Source: Ectocarpus siliculosus (Eukaryota > Sar > Phaeophyceae > Ectocarpales > Ectocarpaceae). Taken from it: a stretch of DNA of 32,200 nt. Below are positions 10,838 to 20,500 of this stretch, one piece after another (position 1 is the first letter of the stretch; each line of letters opens with the position of its first letter). The stretch lies in assembly GCA_000310025.1 (NCBI GenBank), contig FN647857.1, positions 335,586 through 367,785 on the forward strand, written 5' to 3'. The translations under genes and the position numbers were made by a program. The notes under the pieces are model-generated. The model was not told the DNA's origin. It was given only the letters and a program-made list of their open reading frames with translations, and made no database searches.

Positions 10838-13484
10838 GGTACAACTGCAGACTATGTATACGAGAATCGGCAGAACAATTTCAAGAATCATCATTGCAAC
10901 CTAGCTCTCTCGCCTCTCGCTCGGTCTCTCACGCCGCATCGCAGGGTTTCGAACCCATTCGAGCTATGCTGCTGCCCTGGAGGTCGGGCGGACGACGACG
11001 ACGACAACGGAAAGGTGAGGATATATAGACTACAGATCTCTGTCGTCCGGCGACGGAAAGCATGGACAAGTGTGCATGTGGCGCGTCTATCGTTGCCTTT
11101 TTTTTGCCATATTCTGTGGATGAATATATATTTGTTGAGCAATTCATTGTGAAAGAACAGTGTTCTGGCATCGACAACACTCTCGGTAAAACACACCGAG
11201 CAGGCTAAAATAGCTCCCGCTGTCGGTAGAGTGCGTCGAGCAGGGTAGAAGAGTGCTCCCGCCCGCGCTACTGGTCCTCACCGCGCGCACGACGGGCACA
11301 GCGGCACACACGGGTGTTGCTTTCAGGGCGTCGCCGTGGCCGTCGGCGCCGTGATCGTTGTCACAGGGTCGTCATCGTCTTTGTCAAGTCTATTTGATGC
11401 GGCGCGAACTCGTGCGTGTGTGTTTGTGTCGCCTGTTTTCTCTGAAAGTTTGCATTTGTTTGTCTTGCCTCTGTAATTTTATATGGTTGTATCCGGCTGC
11501 TTCCTGGCGCGACTACAGCAGTACACTAAATAGTCGTGGGTGTCCCCTGTGTTTGACAGGTGATGTGGTGGACGGTTGGTGAAGGCGAGGCGCAGATGTA
11601 TCACGGTGCATAATTTTAGAACTGTTCCTGCATGTTTTTCGAAACATATCCCCCCCCTCCGCTTTCACACCACTCTCCATGTGATTCCGCCCCTTTTCCC
11701 GCGATTTCAGGGGGGCCCTGAGCCTAACACCACCATGAATTCACCGTGTATTCGGACATCTCTCTCCCTTCTCTACCCGCTGCTTCCCGCCGAACTCTCT
11801 TGCTTCATTTCCGCGGGAACAACACCAACGCACGCGCCCACAAACACATCAAGGGTGGCGACGAGGAAGGCGACATCGATCTGTGGCACAAGGACAACAA
11901 TGGGGGAACCACCTGCGTCACCACGCCAGCGGAGGGTCGAGTGGTTGTGCACGGAGGCCTCACGAAGAAGAACGGAAAGACCGGCCGCCTTACCGCCGAG
12001 GTGAGACGGCAACACTATGTAGCAGGGCGGCGCATTGGTTTTTTTCTTGGGGTAGCTTGGGCGAACCTCTTCCAGAAGCTGTGGCACGGTGTGCTTCTCG
12101 TAGTGTAGAGTCTATGGACCTTGTCGAAACAGGTGATGGTGGTCTGGTGTCTTAGTGTGGCCGAGGGGGTGCATGTTTTGTTGATGTTTTCGTAAATTTC
12201 CCATATACATCTCCCCCCGAAACCCAAGCAATAAAATTCAACGGCATGAGATACTGGCACGAAGTAACCAGGTAAGTCTTCAATTCCATCTCTTCGGATA
12301 TGATCATCTCATCTTTCGCGTCGGTGTTGTTTGGGACGAGTGGGGCAGAGAAAACATTCTCCCCGAAGTATCTATCGCATATATATGTACTCAACAGCCA
12401 CACCTCTATCCTGCCTCCACCCGCTCCTCTCCATCAGGCGCTGAGAAGTCTCAACCCTGCCGGTCTCTCGGAATGCGGCGGGCGCCGCCCCGCCGCTAGC
12501 CACAGCAGCGGCGAGACCCTCGACAACAGCAGCCAGCACAGCAGCCACAGCAGCAGCAACAACGCGGTCGGTATTAGAACCAGGAGAAACGGCAGGGGTG
12601 ACGTCGGTAAGCGCCCCAGTCGCGGGGTTCAGTTCTCTTCTGGCGTTGACGTTATCGCCGAGTGGGACCGACACTTGGCCAGAGTGAAGCGCGACGACGA
12701 CGCGGAGGACTGCCGGGGCCGCGCGACGATCACGCTCGGTGGAGACGACATCGTGTCCGTGGCGGAGGACCATGTCACGGGCCCCCGCAGATCGTTCGCG
12801 CAGGCCCCGTGTTCGCTCAGTCGTGCGGCTCGCTTCGCGATGGGAGACAGCGGCGGCGGCGGTGGCGGCAATGGCACGATCGGCCGCGGGGGCAAGGGCG
12901 TCGGCCTCAAAGGAGACGGCCAACCGCTGATGTACGGTATGAAGGACATCGTTGCCTCCGGCCGCCGGGGCACCAAGGGTATCAAGGGCAGCGGCGCCGG
13001 GCTCTGGAAAGAGGCGGAGGACGAGGAGGAGGACGAGGCCATCCCCACTCTGCTCGACAGGTACGACGGCAGCCTAGCGAGCCTCAAGAGCCTTGTGTTC
13101 CCCCCAAGCATCACTGACCGGCCGGTCAAGAGGCTGTTCGACGCCACGGTGCTTGCATCCACCTCGTCGGCAAAGTCGATGACCTCCACGGAGCTGGACG
13201 TCATCTTCGGTCGCCTCAGCGGATGGAAGAACGGGGGCGGCAGCCGGAGGAGGTCGAGGAGGGCCACCAGGACGAGGAAGAACGCGGGGTACGGCGACGA
13301 CGGGGACAAATCGAGCTGTGGCGCCACCTGCCGGGAGGAGGGGAAGCTGGGCAGGGGGTCACCGGACAATTCTGCGCTTAGGGCGGAGCTGTTCGCCCTC
13401 GCCAAGGGCGAGCGCCGGGAGTCCCTTCTGTTCAAGAGGGCGTTCTTGAACGCGGAGGGGGGCAGCGCCTTTTCACGCCAGTAG
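10165..13484 (+). CDS. Unrecognised multi-exon protein with Cys cluster and Gly-rich C-terminal region
   Basis: I do not recognise this protein. Exon 1, 10165-10217, encodes MDELMEDFVNGVKQVWAW and ends in phase 2 at a GTGAGA donor. Exon 2, 10945-11014 (after CGCAG, before GTGAGG), restores the frame and encodes VSNPFELCCCPGG followed by an Asp5 run. Exon 3 ends at 12000 (GAG before GTGAGA); its coding-like frame contains HIKGGDEEGDIDLWHKDNNG and VVVHGGLTKKNGKTGRL. Exon 4, 12438-13484 (after CCATCAG), adds 348 residues in phase 0, Ser/His-rich at first, then Gly-rich (GRGGKGVGLKGDGQPLMYGM), an acidic EDEEEDEAIPTLLDRY segment and a basic RRRSRRATRTRK patch, ending at TAG. The start of exon 3 is unresolved: the acceptor at 11710 leads into a different frame. 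The three adjacent Cys could be palmitoylated (inference). It is probably a lineage-specific gene. Confidence 0.55.
10731..10843 (+). repeat. CTG tract flanked by perfect 9-bp inverted repeats
   Basis: Two CTG runs of about 13 and 17 units, separated by a single CTA, fill 10741-10836. TGTACCACA at 10731-10739 and its exact reverse complement TGTGGTACA at 10835-10843 clamp the tract. It lies in intron 1 of the 10165 gene, so the transcript would carry a CUG hairpin with a paired base. Confidence 0.9.
12001..12437 (+). other. Intron 3 of the 10165 gene
   Basis: The GTGAGA donor at 12001 and CCATCAG acceptor ending at 12437 join two in-phase coding segments. Nothing else is seen inside. Confidence 0.6.
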
Positions 13485-13499
13485 AGCGGCCAAAGCGTG

Positions 13500-14035
13500 C
13501 CTGTAGTGGTGCGTGTGGGTTTAAGCACCCCGTTGTTGAAGTAGGCTATGCACTGTAGAAAGTCATGTTTCTTGTTCGCGGTGTACTTACGGCTCCCTCT
13601 ACCTGTTCGAATCGCCACTCAGCGCGACGCAGGTTTTACTTTACACCAGAGCGTTTTACGTATGACAGGATTGTTTTTGCTTTTGTCCTCTGTAAGGTCT
13701 GGAAATGAATCAGGCGTGTGAAAGCATGCGTATCGCAAAAGCACGCCGTTCAACAGCGCGCTGTGGAACGTCATGTTGCACAATCACAGTGTACTTACGT
13801 CTCCTTCTGTCCCCGTTTAAATCTCCACTCAGGGCGACGCAGTTTTCTCTGTACCACGGAGCGTTATACGTATGACAGGGTAGCCTTAGCTATTGTTCTC
13901 TGTGAAGTCTGGAGAACCAGGCGTGTGAACGAAAGCGTGTCGTTGTAGCACGCCACTTTGAAGAGTACGCGCTCTACTGTCGTGTTTCTTTTTCGTAGTG
14001 TACTTACGGCTCTCTCTACCCCAACATGCGGACCC
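13500..14035 (+). repeat. Diverged ~208-bp tandem repeat, about 2.5 copies
   Basis: The marker GTGTACTTAC starts at 13581, 13789 and 13998, a period of 208-209 bp. Around it each unit repeats a pyrimidine-rich CTC(C/T)(C/T)TCT stretch, a CCACTCAG(C/G)GCGACGCAG-like block, ACGTATGACAGG and a GTCTGGA(A/G)A block followed by CAGGCGTGTGAA. The third copy is cut short. It starts just after the stop codon of the 10165 gene, so it may lie in its 3' UTR. Confidence 0.85.
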
Positions 14036-16070
14036 GGCATCGAGGGCAGCTATCGGGGTACATACTGTAACTTGAATTGGGGGGAATTGGCGTTGATTGT
14101 TGTTGTTGCCCTCCTACTGTAGATCTGTAATAGGTAGGTCAAGTTGGGGAGGATTTGACGGGTGGAAGCTACTTACACGGTCCACGATGAGTTTAGCCTG
14201 TCCCCGTTTGTGTATGGCGTTGGCACGGGGTGCACCAAGTGGCTGCAAGAGCTGGTGGTGAAATTACGGTGGCGGTGTGGTGTGTATTAGGTTGCACACG
14301 CATGAGTTTGGTGTGTTCAGGACGGCCACAAGTTTGAATTTTGTTTGCTTTAATGGGACACAACGTTTTCGGAAGAGACTGCAGTTTTTTCAACAGGAGT
14401 GCTCATGGTTTCAGTTGGTCTGTTGTTGTCGTTGTTCCCAGTGCTCCGATTGCTCGGGCGATGGTTTGATTCCCTTCGCTCACTCGCGATGGGAGTCGCT
14501 GCCACCGCCGCGTGGATAGGACGTCGTGGTTTTGGGTTTACATGCTAGCATCTCTGTCTGGTGATTGGCGATGGGGTCTGTCTTCAACGCCATGGTGTAA
14601 GTACTACATTCCGAAGCTTCACCCCGATGTGCGACTTTGCCTCCCTCCGGGTTCTACAGACGTCTGTATACCGAGGAAACATACGTCCCTTGGCCATCAA
14701 GGAAACCTGTAATCTGCATTGAGTGTTTCCCCCCAATGTTGCGGTCGTGTTGGTCGTTTGCGGGTGATCTAAAAGGTGGAACTTGCTCAGAAGACTGTAA
14801 CGGTCGTCGGCGCCCTTGTGTTAACGCCTGTTTCCTTCAAACAAGCGTGCCAGGCGAAGATCTTGCGCGTTGCTCGTCTTCTTCTCTGAAGACATTATGA
14901 GGTGGCCATGAAGCACCACTGGAAACACCATTTGTTCCTGTTGGGCGATTTGAATTTTTCCTTTCTGAAGGCTCTCCCGCGGCGCTGCCCCGCTGAAGAA
15001 ACGGGCAGGGTATACGCGGAGGGTGGCAAGGACGACATAGTAATGCACGCTATACAGTGCTTCTGGCCTGGTTGGAGATACACAAAAGCGACGCTTTAAT
15101 TGGTAGTTCGTGCGCTTTTCACGAAGGGCGGCCTGTGGGGGGATGAGTAGTGATGGTTGAACCAACACACCAAACAAATTAGCCTGTTTGTATTGCGCGA
15201 AGCATGTACTGTAACCACACCCGCGACCCGATCGCACGACCACCACCTGCGGAGGAAGGGGGCACGACAATTGAAATGAGGCGTTTTTTCCTCGTCCTAG
15301 TTCTTCGATTTCTATACATGTAGTGTCTATTCATCGCCACCCAATACGTCGACTTCGCCTGAGAACTACGAGGGAGACCAGCTTCGACGAAGTCTGCTGT
15401 ATCCGGCCGACTCAAGCTCGAGACAGGTGGACAACATTTAGTTCGGGTTTTATACAACCGTCAGTGTGGCCGATGCCTTACTATTGTTGTTGCCTGCTTG
15501 CTTCGCCGAACCTTCTTCCTTCCTGGGATGGTACGCTCCACCTCATCTAGTCTATTCTACCGAATGAACTGCGGCGTATCGACACATCTCCGGCACAATC
15601 CTCTGGTGGCAGTCCCTCTCTCGTTATACACCGTCTGACCTCTGCTCTTTCCCACTTGTGGCGGCCGGCCATGTACCACACCGTAGATCGACTACGCGGG
15701 CGCAATGAACGGCGGTCAATTTACCTCTCACCCGAACAACTTTAGAGGGGGAAGCCGAGAAATCCATACTATTAATACTCCGAAATATTATGGCAGTGTC
15801 GCAGCGGTTGTGCTTTGGAGAGCGACGAATATACATCGAAAGTGCTACATAATAATGTAGATGCGACACCGGTGTCATCTATGCTTATTGTGACGACACC
15901 CCTCGAAGAAACCTCTTCGAAACCACCTCCTCGGCCAGATCCCCAACGGTCTGAGGTATCACGTAAGCCATGATTGAGCCCATGGCGGCAAGCCATCATT
16001 GAGCCCAAGGTGGCCGGTTGATGCCGAGATGTTCACGCCCCCAATCGAGGTCATAGCAGCTATCAACACA
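14036..16070. other. Intergenic, no supported gene
   Basis: No open frame here has recognisable domains, coding-like codon use or paired splice sites. It separates the ~208-bp tandem repeats from the deleted LINE copy. A near-duplicated motif, GCCATGATTGAGCCCA / GCCATCATTGAGCCCA, occurs at about 15967 and 15991. Confidence 0.5.
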
Positions 16071-16785
16071 GCAACAAGACACACGGGGTCGCGAACACGT
16101 TCCGCGTGTGTGAAAAGTGTTAGAGCACAGCGCAGCGATCATTCGTCAGGAGACTCGACGAAAGGCGTCGTGCCGCACAACAAAAGAAAAAATCGCCGGC
16201 CAATGTTGTGTACAAGTGCTTCGTGCGCAAGACGTGGATGGACCCAGCTAGCTTCGCGGTGGCGGGGGATTTATTGCTCCAGACGGGGCTTCCTTTCTTG
16301 CCGATCAGCCACTGTCATAGGTCGATCGCCGCACGGAAAGGCATCAACAGCCCTAGATGAAGTCATCATTTGGTTGTGAGATCAATTCGTGTGGGGGTTT
16401 AATGATCACTTTCAGCACGACGGTGCACCCTCGAGATGAATGATTGTGTGGATGACGAACCTAACTAACTGTTTACCGCGCGATGGAAGATAGAAGAGCA
16501 ACTTCCATCTGCTGTACCTTTTTCGTTCTTATAGAAAGGTGTACCCCTCTTTGGGGTAGTTGGCTTGTCACCACGGAAGGCCTCCGCATCAGTTGGACCA
16601 GTACCGACATTAGAAGGTACTGGGCGGAGACCACAAAGGTTTTTGATGCGAAGACGACAACAACAACAGCCGTCGGTACTTGGCTACAACAAGTAGGAGA
16701 GGCAAACGCACCATGTATGTCCACAGACGTTCATCGAGAGGAACGTCAAGAGGATTACCGCTGCTGCGTACTTGTCCTCCCCTCC
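16071..16785 (-). mobile_element. Internally deleted relative of the LINE
   Basis: 16071-16260 resembles 5224-5418 (shared GCAACAAGACAC start, AAGTGCTTCGTGC core, GCTAGCTTCGCGGT end). 16261 to about 16785 resembles 9471-9840 (shared TTTATTGCT, GATGAAGTCAT, TTCAGCACGA, CGAGAGGAAC and GCTGCTGCGTACTTGT). The two arms abut here, while in the larger element they are 4.05 kb apart and enclose the coding core. About 225 bp at 16496-16720 is longer than in the large copy. It encodes nothing and could only have moved in trans, or is a deletion relic. Confidence 0.75.
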
Positions 16786-17294
16786 CTTCGACGTTGGCTG
16801 CTGCCGAATGCTGTCGACACGCGAGACCATTTTTTAACGGTACAACCTTCGGTCTACCAAGAGCTCGGTAGGCCTACCTACAGCAGTACCTAGTGAACCC
16901 ACCCGCGTGCTAACGTTGGCGCCTCGCATCAAGCCCCCGTGTCTCATCTATGGTGGGATGGGAAAAAAGCACCATTTTGTCCCGACTAAGGCGTTCGCTA
17001 AACATCGGTGCTAGCCTAAAAGACCCTACACTCGGGCCTCACCATGTTACACCGCCCCCGGCCGGCGTACCAATCATGGCGCCCGTCATTGTTACGCGCG
17101 AATTACCATAAACGATTCCCCCTTCCCCCCACGAACACGTCCATTCGAGGGGCTTGGGTCGTATCGAAAAATCTAAAAAACAGCAGAAAAAAAAACACTA
17201 AACAAAAAAAAATAATGGCACACGCCACGAGACGCACACGTCTCCAACCAACCGTCACCGACGCGCGGCCGGTTCGTGCATGTACAGCCTTCCC
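16786..17294. other. Intergenic gap downstream of TRAPPC13
   Basis: It holds the presumed 3' flank of the minus-strand TRAPPC13 gene. A-rich runs lie at about 17173-17214 on the plus strand, which read as T-rich 3' sequence on the minus strand. No AATAAA-type signal in the right orientation was found and no gene is supported. Confidence 0.4.
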
Positions 17295-17505
17295 CTACCC
17301 CTCCACGAACACCTCGTAAGGGCAGGACGGGACGTAGACCGACCCGGTCAGCGCGTCCCTGAGGCAGAGGCTCGACAGCCGGGCCAGGCCCGCCCTCGCC
17401 GCCGTGAGCCTGACCGTCGCCCCGTGCTCCGCGCCCCTCTCCAGCCGCCCGAGGGGCACCGCAGCGTCCACCGGCAGGAGGTCCCCGAGGAGGCACGTCG
17501 GCGCT

Positions 17506-17540
<35 letters not shown>

Positions 17541-20500
17541 TGCTGCCGCTGTGGCAGCGGCGGCTTGGGTGGTCTCTCGTGGTGACGGTGGCGGTGGGGA
17601 GCGGGTGCGGCTGAAGCCTGCGCCTCGGACGTGGTGCCCCGGGGAGGCCTTAAAGGGAGGGAGGGAGCGAGGGAGGAAGGGAGGGAGGGTGAGAAATGGG
17701 GGGGGAGTGTACTCATGTAAACGCATGCCGTAGTGTCGTTAGATCATTGACGTCGCATTCCTACAACGCCGGGACAAAGCGATATGGATGCGGCCGTGTT
17801 TTCGCCGGTCCAGGCCACGGTTCACAACGATGATCAACCAGATAAGCTGGCCGTCATCCTATAGTTTGCTATGCCAAATCAGATATGCTACGGGGTTGAC
17901 GTGAATTCTCCAGGAGGTGAACGGTCTCGTTGTTTGAAGTGTAGGGTAGGGAAGGTCGATGAAGCCGAACCGCATCGATCGCGTGCTGCGGCAGGGAAAA
18001 CCTTCAATCTGTTTTTCTTTACAAGTATTGCCGAGGCTCGTTTCATATTTCCGCTGTGGGGTTTCCCGGCATGGTATTAGTCTACGGTAGAATACGATTA
18101 TGAACTGACCATCTGTTCCGATATGGTCAACTTCTTGAGCGTTCATCTGTTTTGAGCCTGTATTTCTTATTTCTCCTGGCGCGTAGGGTGGCTGGCGCGT
18201 GCTGCATGTAGTCCGCGTACAGGCAATGGAGTTGTCGGTAGATGAATGTTAGACAGGCTCTTACGCCTTCCCAAGCAAACAACAACAACAACAACAACAA
18301 CAACCAGTACCGCCGCCGCCTACACAATAGTGCAAGTATCAACTCTCAGACCGCCTTCGCGAAAAAATACGTTCAGGAGGAAGTAGAACAGGGAGGGGGT
18401 ACGCAGACCGTATCCCAAACCCCAACCCTAACCCAACTTCCCCGATTTCATGCTTTTAATCCAACATGCTTACTTGAAAGAATGAATCATGCGAAGGCTA
18501 CTGCAACGCTCACCGAAGGGGAGATGTCCTTGACAGCCCCGCCGTCATCGTCGCCGTCCGAATCGCTACCGTCAACCGGGCCGCTACCACCCCCACCGCC
18601 GCCGCCGCCGCCGTCCAACGACAAGTATTGATGCTCACTACCGCGGCGGCGCCGGCTGCCTTGGGCGGGGTCCTCCGTGAACATCACGACCAAGTCCCGA
18701 GCGCTATCCGAGAGGTTGCGCACCTGGAGAGACACCTGTGGTGTACAATGTCGGGGTATACTGCTTGGTGCCGCGGAGTGGGTAAGCTAGCGTGAGAAGA
18801 TGCTGTGGGCATGACATAAGCACACAAACGCACACCAGGAGGATAGATGGATGCAGCACATCACCCACGTTCTCGAAAACAACAAACGTTGTACAGAAAG
18901 ACCGGCCAGCTAAGGAGCGAGACAGGTTTCGACGCTAAACGAACAGACAAGATGAGACCCAAGCTGCAGGCCAAGCTAAACAGAGAGACAGTGACCAACA
19001 AACAACAATCAATGACCACCTCGACGCGCCGGTTGCCCTGCGGCACGCATGGACGCAAAACCAAAGATAAACACACACACAATGCTGTCTGGCAGTATTG
19101 AGTATTTTCCCTGTAGTTCAGAAGCATGGCAATGTCGCCCAACTCCTGCGCCCGCCCGTGTCGGTAAAACTCTTTCGGATACAAAGATAGAAAGGATGTT
19201 CGTTCGTGTTTCTTATCCCGCTACGAACGCTGACGTCTTTCCATTGGTCAGCTGGCTAGCGCGGTCGATGCCAGTAAAAAAACAAACACACATGGTCAAT
19301 GCTAATACTAAAGACAAACACACACGTCTTTCCATTGGTCAGCCGGTTAGCGCGGTCGATGCAAACAATAATAAAAAAAAAAAACACACACACACATACC
19401 TCGAACACCCGGTTGAGCTTGACCCTCGGCTGCCCCTTCACCCTCACCAGCACCTCGTCGCGCGCCCGCTGCTCCGACTGCCATTGCGCCAGGTGCACCG
19501 AGGTTGTCGGCGTCGCCGCCGCCGGCCGCAACCGCGGCAGTCGCAACCCTGCCGAAGGCGAGGCCGACGTCATCGGCGTCGGGGAAGACGATCGCGAGGA
19601 GGACGATTGCCGCTGCGCGGCTGAGGAACCAGCAGAAGCAGCAGCGGGGCCTCCTGCCGCCGCGGCCGTTGCGGCGTCGCCGCTGCCTGCGACGGCGGCG
19701 GCGGCGGCGCCGCCCTTGGCTAGGGTCCACACGAATGTGACCTGTTATTTAAAGGGGTGTGTAACGGGTTGAATTGGGAAACAACATATCGACGGCATAT
19801 GTAGGTGTCGCGGGCGAAATTGAGACGAACTAAGAAGTAACAAACACATCGCTACAGCAGTATGTGTTCGAGATAATGTGTGCCTAACAGCGCTCTTGTG
19901 TGCCTTTTACAAGAAACACCGACGAGCAAGTAAGCTACAAAACGAGATCAAACACGTTGGCCACATTATCTACGTGCTCCAGAAATTGAATGTGTGCCTC
20001 TTATCACAAGAAAGCACCGACGGACGAGCGAGCAAGCAAGCGATCAAGCAAGCAAGCAAGACACACACAACAAGAAAACTCACGGGACTCTCGAAGTGAC
20101 CGCCCGCCCGCCGAGGGGGCAGCGGCTCCCCCGCAGGAGAGATGGAGACCACGAAGCCCTGCACCTCCCCGGGGGCCAGCTCCAGCGGCAGGGGCGGCTT
20201 CGCCACCCAGGAGGCGGAGAACACTCTCGAGAAGCTGCCCGTGGCCGGAGCGCCGCCCCCTCCGAGGCTGCCTGCCCCCGCAAGAGGCGGCTGCTCGATC
20301 GACCCGTCCAGCCCCTGTTCGCAAGTATCGGCGTGTTTTGTGGGAGGTTGTTGTTGTTGTTTTTTTTTGTGTCGTCGTTGTCGTTGTTGTTGTTGTTGTT
20401 ACTTTTGTTTTACTAGATGTTTACGGCACAAAAAAAAAGGCGGGACAAGGGGGCGGAACGGGGAGAAACAGATATATATATATATGTAGAGAGAGAGAGC

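Noticed and set aside
10668-10904. Poly-Ala, poly-Cys and poly-Ser frames across the CTG tract
   Set aside because: All come from translating the microsatellite in its reading frames. The tract lies in an intron and no flanking coding signal supports them.
10941-10965. TTCGAA-containing stem resembling a tRNA T-arm on the minus strand
   Set aside because: No matching acceptor stem, D-arm or anticodon arm at the right distance, and the segment fits exon 2 of the 10165 gene.
12629-13618. Long minus-strand open frame opposite exon 4 of the 10165 gene
   Set aside because: The plus frame has intact splice boundaries and a GC-rich third position. The minus frame is its Ser/Pro/Leu-rich shadow.
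13601-13625. GTTCGAATC motif resembling a tRNA B box
   Set aside because: It is part of the 208-bp repeat. The other copies do not keep the motif and no cloverleaf can be drawn.
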